From CADCTB01 sp035494015 (lineage in GTDB: Bacteria > Actinomycetota > Acidimicrobiia > Acidimicrobiales > AC-14), in NCBI GenBank assembly GCA_035494015.1, contig DATJHJ010000155.1:1-41702 (forward strand): a stretch of 41,702 nt of DNA. The letters are read 5' to 3'. Position numbers and translations under genes: made by a program. Positions 23,874 to 32,961 of this stretch are shown one piece after another; within the stretch, counting starts at the first letter, position 1, and each line of letters opens with the position of its first letter. The notes beneath the pieces were generated by a model, which was not told the origin of the DNA, did not search any database, and saw nothing but the letters and a program-made list of their open reading frames with translations.

Positions 23874-23900
23874 GTTACCTGACCATTAGCCGGTTGTTAC
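23874..23900 (-). promoter_or_regulatory. GlnR-like GTNAC repeat pair upstream of amtB
   Basis: GTAAC (minus strand) occurs at 23874-23878 and again at 23896-23900, exactly 22 bp apart. In the actinobacterial GlnR box (GTNAC-n6-GAAAC-n6 repeated), successive GTNAC half-sites are 22 bp apart. The intervening GAAAC-type half-sites are poorly conserved here (CTAAT in the middle). The pair lies just upstream of the amtB -10, where an activator would sit. Confidence 0.5.
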
Positions 23901-23955
23901 AACACCGCGTCCTCTTGATGAACGGCGTGTGTCGGCCGCGGCGGAGCGAAAACCC

Positions 23956-23983
23956 TTGCGTAGCGAAGGGCCAGGCGTACCAT
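23956..23983 (+). promoter_or_regulatory. Sigma70-type promoter of korAB
   Basis: TTGCGT (23956-23961) and TACCAT (23978-23983) are separated by 16 nt. Transcription should start near 23990, leaving a leader of about 26 nt that carries AAGGGG 10 nt before the korA ATG at 24016. Confidence 0.5.
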
Positions 23984-24015
23984 CGTCGGTGGAGACGACA
24001 AGGGGAACGACGCCC

Positions 24016-25871
<1,856 letters not shown>

Positions 25872-25875
<4 letters not shown>

Positions 25876-26891
25876 CTGACGTGGCCGTGCCCCTGACCAC
25901 CAAGAAGGACTGGGCCAGCGACCAGGAAGTGCGCTGGTGCCCGGGCTGCGGCGACTACTCGGTGCTCACCGCGGTGCAGATGCTCATGCCCGAGCTGGGC
26001 CTGCGCCGCGAGAGCACGGTGTTCATCTCCGGGATCGGCTGCTCCAGCCGGTTCCCGTATTACATGAACACCTACGGGGTGCACTCCATCCACGGCCGGG
26101 CCCTGGCCCTGGCCACCGGCCTGGCCGTCAGCCGCCCGGACCTCGACGTGTGGGTGGTGACGGGCGACGGCGACGGGCTGTCCATCGGCGGCAACCACCT
26201 GATCCACGCCCTGCGCCGCAACGTCAATCTCACCGTCCTGTTGTTCAACAACCAGATCTACGGGCTGACCAAGGGCCAGTACTCCCCCACCAGCGAGGAG
26301 GGCAAGGTCACCAAGTCGACCCCCTTCGGGTCCGTCGACCACCCCTTCAACCCGGTCAGCCTGGCCCTCGGCGCCGAGGCCACGTTCGTGGCCCGCACCC
26401 ACGACCTTGACCGGGGCCACATGATGGAGACCTTCCGCCGGGCCCACGACCACCGGGGGGCGGGGTTCGTCGAGATCTACCAGAACTGCAACGTGTTCAA
26501 CGACGGCGCGTTCGAGAAGATCACCGCCCGGGAGGCCCGAGCCCGGATGCTCATCCCCCTGGTCCACGGCCGGCCCGTGCGGTTCGGGGTCGACAACGAG
26601 CTGGGCGTCGTCGTCGACGCCCAAGGCGGGGGCCGGATCGTGCGGGTGGCCGACGTCGGCGAGGACGCCATCCTCGTCCACGACGAGCGCCACGACGAGC
26701 CCGGCCTGGCCTTCCTCCTGTCCCGGCTGGCCCGCGGGCCGTCGGAACCGACGCCGATCGGCGTGTTCCGGGCCGTCGAGCGGCCGGACTACGGGTCCCT
26801 GGTCAACCACCAGGTCGTGCAGGCATCCGAACGCCGGGGGCCGGGCGACCTGGCCGAGCTGCTCCGGTCGGGCACCACCTGGACGGTCTGA
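25872..26891 (+). CDS. korB: 2-oxoglutarate:ferredoxin oxidoreductase beta subunit (KorB)
   Basis: A 339-residue thiamine-diphosphate subunit. Cysteines for the [4Fe-4S] cluster are in RWCPGCGDYSV, SGIGCSSRFP and EIYQNCNVFN. The ThDP motif is VVTGDGDGLSIGGNHLIHAL, followed by LLFNNQIYGLTKGQYSPTS. The C-terminal ~100 residues include a common KorB tail. The start ATG 25872 overlaps the korA stop by 4 nt. No dedicated ferredoxin gene follows. Because the complex consumes 2-oxoglutarate, its position beside amtB/glnB and glnII brings together nitrogen assimilation and the 2-oxoglutarate signal that PII senses. The DsbA-like gene converges 9 nt downstream. Confidence 0.95.
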
Positions 26892-26900
26892 CCGAGCCGG

Positions 26901-27443
26901 TCAGCGGGGGGGCGCGGTCGCCGACAGGGCGGCGAGGAGGGCGGCGGCGTCGTACGGCCCGTCGTGGCGGACGCCGTTGGTGAAGAACGTCGGGGTGCCG
27001 CCCACCCCGCTGCGTACCCCGCCGTCGACGTCGGCCTCGATCCGAGCCAGGCGGGTGTGGCCCTCCAGGTCGCGGGTGAACCGGTCCGTGTCGAGCCCGA
27101 GCTCGTCGGCGTACCGTCGCAGGTCGGCAGCCTCCAAGTGGTCCTGGCCGGCGAAGAGCAGGGCGTGCATCTCCCAGAACCGTCCCTGCCCGTCGGCCGC
27201 CTCCGCCGCCTCGGCCGCCTGAAGGGCGTGAGGATGAATCTCGGTGAGGGGGAAGTTGCGGCAGATCCATCGCAGCGCCGGGCCCAGCTCGGCCCGCACC
27301 GCCTCGACCTCGGCCAGGCTGCGGCGGGTGTAGGGGCACTCGTAGTCGCCGTACTGGACGAGGACGAGGGGGGCGTCCGCCGAGCCCTGGGCATGGTCGT
27401 CGGCGGCGACCGCCACCGCCAGGTCCTGGGTGTCATCAGCCAC
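26901..27443 (-). CDS. DsbA-family thioredoxin-fold protein with a CPYT active-site motif
   Basis: A 180-residue protein of the DsbA/FrnE-like Thioredoxin_4 family. The redox motif is YECPYTRRS near residue 37, so the second Cys of a CxxC is replaced by Thr. The cis-Pro loop is VGGTPTFFTNG, and the inserted helical domain contains FWEMHALLFAGQ. A monothiol protein cannot easily form its own disulfide and is more likely a reductase/isomerase or glutathione- or mycothiol-linked enzyme. There is no signal peptide, so it is cytoplasmic. I choose GTG 27443 because GAGGAGGG lies 4 nt upstream; a GTG six codons earlier has no such site. It converges with korB, 9 nt away, and is divergent from glnII. 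Confidence 0.85.
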   Translation of the reverse strand: MADDTQDLAVAVAADDHAQGSADAPLVLVQYGDYECPYTRRSLAEVEAVRAELGPALRWICRNFPLTEIHPHALQAAEAAEAADGQGRFWEMHALLFAGQDHLEAADLRRYADELGLDTDRFTRDLEGHTRLARIEADVDGGVRSGVGGTPTFFTNGVRHDGPYDAAALLAALSATAPPR

Positions 27444-27523
27444 GGGTCCCTCCTCGCTCACCCCGGCGGGCCGCGCTCGCCGGTAGGGGGCATCTGAGCA
27501 CGATTGCCGCCCACGGGGCGCCG

Positions 27524-27545
27524 GTTCACAGAGCGTTCACACTTC
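27524..27545 (+). promoter_or_regulatory. PhoP-type box upstream of glnII
   Basis: TCACAGA at 27526 and TCACACT at 27537 are 7-bp units separated by 4 bp. Each is preceded by GT, so the 11-bp units are GTTCACAGAGC and GTTCACACTTC. This matches both the mycobacterial PhoP repeat (TCACAGC-n4-TCACAGC) and the Streptomyces PHO-box style (GTTCACC-like 11-mers). It ends 4 bp before a possible -35 (TTGGAC, 27550-27555). Confidence 0.6.
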
Positions 27546-27549
27546 TGAC

Positions 27550-27580
27550 TTGGACCGGCAACCGCGGTACGGCTCACTAT
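27550..27580 (+). promoter_or_regulatory. Probable glnII promoter
   Basis: TTGGAC (27550-27555) and CACTAT (27575-27580) are separated by 19 nt, slightly long for a sigma70-type promoter. Transcription would begin near 27587, with a ~28-nt leader holding AAGGAG at 27605-27610. Confidence 0.35.
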
Positions 27581-27614
27581 GGGGGTTCCGAAACGCGACC
27601 CATCAAGGAGTTAC

Positions 27615-28631
27615 GTGGCCTACAAAGCGGAGTACATCTGGATCGACGGCACCGAGCCGACGGCCAAGTTGCGGTCGAAGACCAAGATCATGACCGACGG
27701 CGTGACCGAGCTCCCCATCTGGGGCTTCGACGGCTCGTCCACCAACCAGGCTCCCGGCAGCGCCTCCGACTGCGTGCTCAAGCCCGTCTTCAGCTGTCCC
27801 GACCCCATCCGCGGGAATGACGACGTCCTCGTCCTGTGCGAGGTCCTGCTCACCGACATGACGCCGCACCCGACCAACACCCGGGCCGAGTTGCGTGCGG
27901 TGGCCGAGAAGTACGCGGCCCAGGAGCCGTGGTTCGGCATCGAGCAGGAGTACACCTTCTTCGACGGCAGCCGCCCCCTCGGCTTCCCCGAAGGCGGCTT
28001 CCCTGCCCCCCAGGGCGGCTACTACTGCGGCGTGGGGGCCGACGAGATCTTCGGTCGCCCGGTCGTGGAGAAGCACATGCAGGCCTGCCTCGACGCCGGC
28101 CTGCTCATCTCGGGCATCAACGCCGAGGTCATGCCCGGGCAGTGGGAGTTCCAGATCGGCCCCAGCAGCCCCCTCGAAGTGTCCGACCACCTGTGGATGG
28201 CCCGGTGGCTCCTGTACCGGACCGCCGAGGACTTCGGCATCTCCGCCACGCTCGACCCCAAGCCCGTCAAGGGCGACTGGAACGGTGCCGGCGCCCACAC
28301 CAACTTCTCCACCAAGGCCATGCGCAGCGGCTACGACCCGATCATCGCTGCCTGCGAGGCCCTGGGCGAGAAGTACATGGAGCACGTGCACCAGTACGGC
28401 TTCGGGATCGAGGGTCGCCTGACCGGCCTCCACGAGACCGCGCCCTGGAACGAGTTCAGCTACGGCGTGTCGAACCGGGGCGCGTCCGTGCGCATCCCCT
28501 GGCAGGTCGAGGTGGACAAGAGCGGCTACATCGAGGACCGCCGCCCCAACGCCAACTGCGACCCCTACCTGGTCACCAAGGCCATCACCTCGACGGTCTG
28601 CTCCGCCCTCGAGGAGAAGTACATGGTCTGA
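27615..28631 (+). CDS. glnII: Type II glutamine synthetase (GSII)
   Basis: A 338-residue enzyme that makes glutamine from glutamate, ammonium and ATP. Its length and motifs are of the eukaryote-like GSII class (Streptomyces glnII, rhizobial glnII), not the ~470-residue GSI: KLRSKTKI, ELPIWGFDGSSTNQA, WFGIEQEYTFFD, GINAEVMPGQWEFQIGP, GDWNGAGAHTNFSTKAMR and SVRIPWQVE. GSII is not controlled by adenylylation, so control must be transcriptional or otherwise. The start is GTG 27615 (VAYKAEYIWI) with AAGGAG 4 nt upstream; an upstream ATG at 27579 has no Shine-Dalgarno and overlaps the -10. A PhoP-type box and promoter precede it, and a long hairpin terminator follows. Confidence 0.95.
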   Translation: MAYKAEYIWIDGTEPTAKLRSKTKIMTDGVTELPIWGFDGSSTNQAPGSASDCVLKPVFSCPDPIRGNDDVLVLCEVLLTDMTPHPTNTRAELRAVAEKYAAQEPWFGIEQEYTFFDGSRPLGFPEGGFPAPQGGYYCGVGADEIFGRPVVEKHMQACLDAGLLISGINAEVMPGQWEFQIGPSSPLEVSDHLWMARWLLYRTAEDFGISATLDPKPVKGDWNGAGAHTNFSTKAMRSGYDPIIAACEALGEKYMEHVHQYGFGIEGRLTGLHETAPWNEFSYGVSNRGASVRIPWQVEVDKSGYIEDRRPNANCDPYLVTKAITSTVCSALEEKYMV

Positions 28632-28644
28632 GCCTCCCCCATCG

Positions 28645-28690
28645 TTCTGGCTGCAGTTACCCGCCAATCGGCGGGTGACTGCAGCCAGAA
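28645..28690. terminator. Long hairpin between convergent glnII and the 28710 gene
   Basis: A 21-bp stem (one T-G wobble pair) closes a 4-nt AATC loop. The left arm begins TTCTGGCTGCAGT and the right arm ends ACTGCAGCCAGAA. It lies 14 nt after the glnII stop and 19 nt from the end of the opposing gene. There is no strong U-tract, so it may act as a bidirectional terminator or mRNA 3'-end stabilizer. Confidence 0.75.
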
Positions 28691-28709
28691 CCGGGAGGAA
28701 CCGGGAGGG

Positions 28710-29234
28710 TCAGTCGGCGGCGGGCGGGGTCCGGCGTCGGCGCGGCGGCGGGGGTGCGCCGGAGTTGGTGAGATCGCTGTCCGAGGGCAGCTCGTGCTGG
28801 CGGAGCAAGCCGTCGGTGTAGACCGTGCCGCCCGCCTCGTAGTACACCCGGAACTGGAGCTTGCGGGCGTCCGGCGCCAGCCAGACGGAGCCGGGCGAGG
28901 CGCCGGTGCCGCGGTAGACGGCGCCCTCGAAGCCGTAGACGTCGCCATCGTCCTCCCCGGCCCGGACGTACCGCAGCGGCAGGGTCTCGGAGCGGATGAG
29001 CCGGTCGCCGTCGTCGAACACGTGGAGGTCGAACCAGCTGTACCGGGGCTCGGGCAGGGGGTGCACCCATGCCTGCACGGACAGCACCGTCTCCAGGTCC
29101 AGCCCGACCCCGCCGCTGTCCCCGGACGCCTTGCTGTTCCTCTTGGTGGCCGACTCGTGCACCACCGCCACCGCCTCCCTGCTGGGAACGGCACCGGTGC
29201 GGAAGCCGACGGACTCGAACGGGATCGTCACCAT
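28710..29234 (-). CDS. Hypothetical protein, beta-rich with a Pro/Arg-rich tail
   Basis: A 174-residue protein that I do not recognise. It starts MVTIPFESVGFRTGAVPSRE at ATG 29234 with GGGAGGGG about 5 nt upstream. Alternating hydrophobic strands (LETVLSVQAWVHPLPEPRYS, WFDLHVFDDGDRLIRSETLP, SVWLAPDARKLQFRVYYEAG) suggest a compact beta-sandwich. The last ~20 residues are low-complexity (SGAPPPPRRRRTPP). There is no signal peptide, no membrane segment and no cysteine. It converges with glnII across the hairpin and is divergent from the gene at 29336, so it forms a single-gene unit. Confidence 0.75.
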   Translation of the reverse strand: MVTIPFESVGFRTGAVPSREAVAVVHESATKRNSKASGDSGGVGLDLETVLSVQAWVHPLPEPRYSWFDLHVFDDGDRLIRSETLPLRYVRAGEDDGDVYGFEGAVYRGTGASPGSVWLAPDARKLQFRVYYEAGGTVYTDGLLRQHELPSDSDLTNSGAPPPPRRRRTPPAAD

Positions 29235-29322
29235 GGAATCCCCTCCCTCTCGCTCCCCGAGGTACCTACCCCGTCCGGGCTCGGGCTATGTGAGGGTCCA
29301 CCAGCTGATCGGGAGGCCTGGG

Positions 29323-29328
29323 TAGCGT
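29323..29328 (+). promoter_or_regulatory. -10 element TAGCGT for the 29336 operon
   Basis: TAGCGT ends 7 nt before GTG 29336, with no Shine-Dalgarno between them. A leaderless transcript is likely. Confidence 0.45.
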
Positions 29329-29335
29329 CGGGTTC

Positions 29336-29878
29336 GTGCCCGGCGACGCGGCTCGATCGAGCATCCCCACCGAGCCGGCCCCGACCGAGCTGGGCCGCCA
29401 GCGCCGGGCCCGGATGGCCCGGCGGGGGTTCGTGACCGTCCTGGTCGCGTTCCTCGCCCTCGGGGCCCTCGGGTTCGTCGGGGTCAGGACGCGGACGGCC
29501 TCGGCCAGCGGCGGCGGGTACGAGCTGTCGCTGCACTACGCGACGATCGCCCGTCCCGGCCTCGACGTCCCGTGGACGCTCACGGTCCGCCACCCGGGCG
29601 GGTTCCCCGACGGCGTGACGGTCCTGGTCACGTCGGAGTACCTGGACAAGCTCGACCAGAACGGGGCCAGCCCGGCCCCGGCGGCCGAAACCACCGACGG
29701 CGAGCGCACCATCTGGCGGTTCGGCCCGCCGCCCGGCGACGTCCTGACGATCTCCCTCGACGCCCAGATCCAGTCGGGGGTCCAGTTCACCCGGGTCAAG
29801 GGCCGGGTCGAAGTGGTCGCGGGGTCGTCCCGTGCCGCCACCACCGGGCTCGACTTCTCCACGCTGGTCATGCCCTGA
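29336..29878 (+). CDS. Hypothetical membrane-anchored extracytoplasmic protein
   Basis: A 180-residue protein. A cytoplasmic N-terminus (~28 residues, basic at QRRARMARR) is followed by one membrane helix (VTVLVAFLALGALGFVGV, ~33-50) and a ~125-residue outer domain. The outer domain has alternating strands (YELSLHYATIARPGLDVPWT, DVLTISLDAQIQSGVQFTRV) resembling an immunoglobulin-like beta-sandwich fold. I do not recognise a family. Its stop codon overlaps the ATG of the DUF421 gene by 1 nt (TGATG), and pairing with DUF421 suggests a joint envelope role. The start is GTG 29336, supported by a TAGCGT -10 seven nt upstream. Confidence 0.75.
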   Translation: MPGDAARSSIPTEPAPTELGRQRRARMARRGFVTVLVAFLALGALGFVGVRTRTASASGGGYELSLHYATIARPGLDVPWTLTVRHPGGFPDGVTVLVTSEYLDKLDQNGASPAPAAETTDGERTIWRFGPPPGDVLTISLDAQIQSGVQFTRVKGRVEVVAGSSRAATTGLDFSTLVMP

Positions 29879-30363
29879 TGGAGATCATCGCCCGGGCCAC
29901 GGTCATCTACTTCTTCCTGTGGCTGGTGACGCGCGGGGTGGGCAAGCGGGAGCTGTCGGAGATGACCGCCTTCGAGCTCATCCTGCTGGTCACCATGGGC
30001 GACCTGATCCAGCAAGGCGCCACCCAGCACGACACGTCGCTCACCGGCGCCGTCCTGGCGGTCGGCACCCTGGCCCTGTGGATCCTCGTATTCGCCTACC
30101 TGTCGTACCGTTTCAAGTCGTTCCGCGGGATGGTGGAGGGGGTCCCGGTGGTCGTCGTGCGCCGGGGTCGACCGATCGACGACGTGCTGGCCGTGGAGCG
30201 GGTCACCCTGGCCGAAGTGTGCGAGGAGGCCCGCAACCAGGGGATCGACGACCTGGCCGACGTGGAGATCGGCGTCCTGGAGCCCGACGGCAGGTTCTCC
30301 TTCCTGAAGGCTCCCGGCGACGCTGACGACCGCCGGGGCACCCAGGAGAAGCACAAAGGCTGA
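29878..30363 (+). CDS. YetF/DUF421-family membrane protein
   Basis: A 161-residue protein. Two or three membrane helices (IARATVIYFFLWLVTRGVG, FELILLVTMGDLIQQ, GAVLAVGTLALWILVFAYLS) are followed by a cytoplasmic alpha/beta domain (FRGMVEGVPVVVVRRGRPID, LEPDGRFSFLK). The GKRELSEMTAFE segment is characteristic of DUF421/YetF. The molecular function is unknown. In Bacillus some relatives affect spore envelope properties. It is translationally coupled to the preceding outer-domain protein (TGATG overlap). The C-terminus is a charged tail (DADDRRGTQEKHKG). Confidence 0.9.
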   Translation: MEIIARATVIYFFLWLVTRGVGKRELSEMTAFELILLVTMGDLIQQGATQHDTSLTGAVLAVGTLALWILVFAYLSYRFKSFRGMVEGVPVVVVRRGRPIDDVLAVERVTLAEVCEEARNQGIDDLADVEIGVLEPDGRFSFLKAPGDADDRRGTQEKHKG

Positions 30364-30461
30364 ATCGGCCCCGGGCCGCGGCCGCTCGGCCCTGCTCGCT
30401 GGAGACCAGCTCGTGGCCCGACCGCCACGCCTCCTTGGCGGCAGCGTGCGAGCATGCCCCC

Positions 30462-31469
30462 ATGACCGATGCAGCCATCGTCGTCGAGGATCTGGGCAAG
30501 CGGTTCGGCACCGTGGTGGCCGTGGACGGGGTCAGCCTCACCGTCCCGGCGGGGACGGTGCTGGGCCTGCTCGGGCCCAACGGCGCGGGCAAGACCACGA
30601 CCGTGCGCATCCTGACCACCATCCTCCGCCCCGACAGCGGCCGGGCCACCATCCTGAACCACGACGTGGCCCGCGATCCCGAGGCGGTCAGGTCGAGCAT
30701 CGGGCTGGCCGGCCAGTACGCGGCGGTGGACGAGAACCTGACCGGGCGGGAGAACCTGCGCATGGTGGGCCAGCTGACCCACCAGCGCCGGGCGCTGATC
30801 GGTCCCCGGGCCGACGAGCTGCTGGAGCGCTTCTCGCTGGCCGACGCCGCCGACCGCACCGTCAAGACCTACTCGGGCGGGATGCGCCGCCGGTTGGATC
30901 TGGCCGCCGCCCTCGTCCACCGGCCGCCGGTGCTGTTCCTCGACGAGCCGACCACCGGCCTCGACCCCCGGGGCCGCAACGACCTGTGGGGGGTGATCTC
31001 CGAGCTGGTGGCGGACGGGATGACCCTGCTGCTCACCACCCAGTACCTGGAGGAGGCCGAGCGCCTGGCCGACCGGATCATGGTCATCGACGGCGGCCGG
31101 GTGATCGCCGAAGGGACGTCGGAGGAGCTGAAGCACCGGTTGGGGGCCACCATCGTCGAGGTCCGGCTGGGCGACGCCGCGGCCGCGGAGCGGGCCCGCA
31201 GCCATCTGGGCGGGATCGGCGCGGCCGAGGTGCTCGACGACGGGCGCACGGTGGCGGTGACCGTGACCGACGCCGGCCGAGCCGTGCTGGAGGTGGTTCG
31301 CTCCCTGGACGGCGCCGCGCTCACCCCCGAGTGGATGGCCATCCGAGAACCCAGCCTGGACGACGTCTTCCTCCAGCTCACCGGCCACAAGGCCGAGGAG
31401 GCCGCCACCGAGGCGCCCCCGGTCGCCGCCGGCCGGGGCGGCCGCGGCCGCAAGCGAGGTGCGGCGTGA
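30462..31469 (+). CDS. ABC exporter ATP-binding protein, DrrA type
   Basis: A 335-residue ATPase. Walker A is LLGPNGAGKTTTVRIL, the Q-loop is at AGQYAAVDENLTGRENL, the signature is TYSGGMRRRLDLAAALVHRP, Walker B is VLFLDEPTTGLDPRGR, and the switch region is LLTTQYLEEAERLADRIMVI. The C-terminal domain (PSLDDVFLQLTGHKAEE) is typical of the daunorubicin-resistance ATPase (DrrA) family. The basic tail RGGRGRKRGAA is unusual. I choose ATG 30462 (MTDAAIVVED) over an upstream in-frame start at 30435. A GAGCAT hexamer 6 nt upstream may be a weak -10 for a leaderless mRNA. The substrate, whether drug, lipid or glycolipid, is unknown. Confidence 0.92.
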   Translation: MTDAAIVVEDLGKRFGTVVAVDGVSLTVPAGTVLGLLGPNGAGKTTTVRILTTILRPDSGRATILNHDVARDPEAVRSSIGLAGQYAAVDENLTGRENLRMVGQLTHQRRALIGPRADELLERFSLADAADRTVKTYSGGMRRRLDLAAALVHRPPVLFLDEPTTGLDPRGRNDLWGVISELVADGMTLLLTTQYLEEAERLADRIMVIDGGRVIAEGTSEELKHRLGATIVEVRLGDAAAAERARSHLGGIGAAEVLDDGRTVAVTVTDAGRAVLEVVRSLDGAALTPEWMAIREPSLDDVFLQLTGHKAEEAATEAPPVAAGRGGRGRKRGAA

Positions 31470-31533
31470 CCGGCCTCGCCCGCTGCGTGCGGAACGCAAC
31501 GGAAGGCCGGTCCGACAAGCATTCGCTGGGACT

Positions 31534-31550
31534 CGCTCCCGAAGGGAGCG
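31534..31550 (+). promoter_or_regulatory. Small hairpin covering the Shine-Dalgarno of the permease gene
   Basis: CGCTCCC (31534-31540), GAA loop, GGGAGCG (31544-31550): a perfect 7-bp stem. Its right arm contains GGGAG, the only good ribosome-binding sequence for GTG 31558. Folding would block translation of the permease, perhaps setting its ratio to the ATPase. Confidence 0.4.
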
Positions 31551-31557
31551 TGGACCA

Positions 31558-32373
31558 GTGACCACGACCACCATCCCCGCCTTCCCCGACACCACCGACC
31601 AGCGCTCCAAGCTGGCATGGGCGGTGAGCGACGCCCTCGCCATCGCCCACCGGAACCTGATCGCCCTGTTCCGGGTGCCCACCACCCTGGTGTTCTCCAC
31701 CATCCAGCCGGTGATCTTCGTCCTGATGTTCCGGTACGTGTTCGGCGGGTCGATCCAGATCCCGGGCTACCCCCACTACGTCGACTACCTGATGCCGGGC
31801 ATCTTCGTGCAGACGGTCACCTTCGGGAGCATCAACACCGGGATCGGCCTGGCCGAGGACCTGTCCAAGGGGCTGATCGAGCGGTTCCGCTCCCTGGCCA
31901 TGGCCCGCTCCGCGGTCCTGGCCGGGCGGACGATCGCCGACCTGGTCCGCAACCTGATCGTGATCGTCCTCATGGTCACCGTCGGGTTCCTGGTCGGCTT
32001 CCGGGTCCACCGCAACGTGCTCGCCCTGCTGGCTGCGGTCGGGCTCATGCTCCTGTTCGGCTTCGCCATGTCGTGGGTCATGGCCCTGATCGGCCTGGCC
32101 ACCGGCAACGCCGAGGCGGCCCAGGCCGCGTCGTTCCCGCTCATGGCCGTGCTGGTGTTCGCCTCCAACGCCTTCGTGGCCACCCGGACCATGCCCGGCC
32201 CCCTGCGGGCCTACGCCGAGCACCAACCCATCACCGCCACCGTCAACGCGGTCCGGGCCCTGCTCAACCACGGGGCGGTGGCCGAGCCGGTCCTGGCCGC
32301 CCTGGCCTGGTCGGCGGCCATCGTCGCCGTGTTCGCCCCCCTGGCCGTGCGCCGCTACCGCCAGACGGCCTAG
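31558..32373 (+). CDS. ABC-2 type exporter permease, DrrB type
   Basis: A 271-residue membrane protein with six predicted helices. It begins after a short cytoplasmic segment containing AIAHRNLIALFRVPTTLVFS, followed by TIQPVIFVLMFRYVFGG. The ABC-2 loop is INTGIGLAEDLSKGLIERFR, and the C-terminal motif HQPITATVNAVRALL is shared by DrrB proteins. It forms an exporter with the ATPase 88 nt upstream. The start is GTG 31558 (VTTTTIPAFP), with GGGAG 9 nt upstream inside a small hairpin; an upstream extension to 31459 overlaps the ATPase end and lacks support. Its 3' end overlaps that of the convergent pyrophosphatase gene by 4 nt. Confidence 0.9.
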   Translation: MTTTTIPAFPDTTDQRSKLAWAVSDALAIAHRNLIALFRVPTTLVFSTIQPVIFVLMFRYVFGGSIQIPGYPHYVDYLMPGIFVQTVTFGSINTGIGLAEDLSKGLIERFRSLAMARSAVLAGRTIADLVRNLIVIVLMVTVGFLVGFRVHRNVLALLAAVGLMLLFGFAMSWVMALIGLATGNAEAAQAASFPLMAVLVFASNAFVATRTMPGPLRAYAEHQPITATVNAVRALLNHGAVAEPVLAALAWSAAIVAVFAPLAVRRYRQTA

Positions 32374-32870
32374 CCCCCGCCCCCGGCCGCGGCCGCCCGG
32401 CGGGCCTCGGCGATGACCTGCAGGGCGGCGGCCCGGCCCTCGTAGCCGGCGGAGGACGGGTCCCGGCTGGGCTCGAGGTCCTTGTAGACGTCGAAGAAGT
32501 GGCTGATCTCGTCCCGGCGGTGGGCGGGGACGTCGTCGACGTCCTCCAGGTCGGCCCAGTTGGGATCCTGGTCGGCCACGGCCACGATCTTGGCCTCCCG
32601 CTTGTCGTCGTAGGTGATCCAGAACACCCCGATCACCCGGGCCCGCACCCAGCAGCCCGGGAACGTCCCCTCGTCGGTGAGGATCAGGGCGTCGAGCTTC
32701 TCGCCGTCGGCGCCGATCGTGTCGGCGATGTACCCGTAGTCGGCGGGGAACACGGTGGCCGAATACAGGTGGCGGTCGAAGCGGATGGCTTGGCGGTCGT
32801 CGTCCCACTCGTACTTGATGCGGCTCCCCTTCGGCGACTCCACCAGCACGTCGATCAGCGCGTCGTCCAC
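32370..32870 (-). CDS. ppa: Inorganic pyrophosphatase (family I)
   Basis: A 166-residue enzyme that hydrolyses pyrophosphate to phosphate. The family I core is clear: VESPKGSRIKYEWDDD, YSATVFPADYGYIADTIG, then GEKLDALILTDEGTFPGCWV and EISHFFDVYKDLEP. The active-site signature normally reads D-G-D-P-x-D. Here it is D-G-E-K-L-D, so one metal-binding Asp is Glu and the Pro is Lys. I place the start at GTG 32870 (VDDALIDVLVES) because AGGAAG lies upstream and family members begin there; the frame extends to GTG 32912, but that would run into the PhoP repeats. The gene is divergent from phoP and shares its regulatory region. Confidence 0.92.
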   Translation of the reverse strand: MDDALIDVLVESPKGSRIKYEWDDDRQAIRFDRHLYSATVFPADYGYIADTIGADGEKLDALILTDEGTFPGCWVRARVIGVFWITYDDKREAKIVAVADQDPNWADLEDVDDVPAHRRDEISHFFDVYKDLEPSRDPSSAGYEGRAAALQVIAEARRAAAAGGGG

Positions 32871-32908
32871 CGTGGCTTCCTGCCCACTCGGCGCCCTGAT
32901 CAGCCACC

Positions 32909-32937
32909 GCACAGGCGGCTCACAGGCACAGCACAGC
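32909..32937. promoter_or_regulatory. Triple PhoP-type box between ppa and phoP
   Basis: GCACAGG at 32909, TCACAGG at 32920 and GCACAGC at 32931 are exactly 11 bp apart. A weaker GATCAGC at 32898 keeps the phase. The array ends 9 bp before GACAAT (32947), the likely phoP -10, and lies 38 bp upstream of the ppa start. It is placed for autoregulation and perhaps for control of ppa. Confidence 0.65.
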
Positions 32938-32946
32938 CATCAGGGC

Positions 32947-32952
32947 GACAAT
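32947..32952 (+). promoter_or_regulatory. Probable phoP -10 element (GACAAT)
   Basis: GACAAT ends 9 nt before ATG 32962, so the mRNA leader would be at most a few bases. No Shine-Dalgarno sequence is visible. Confidence 0.35.
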
Positions 32953-32961
32953 GGGCCGGTC

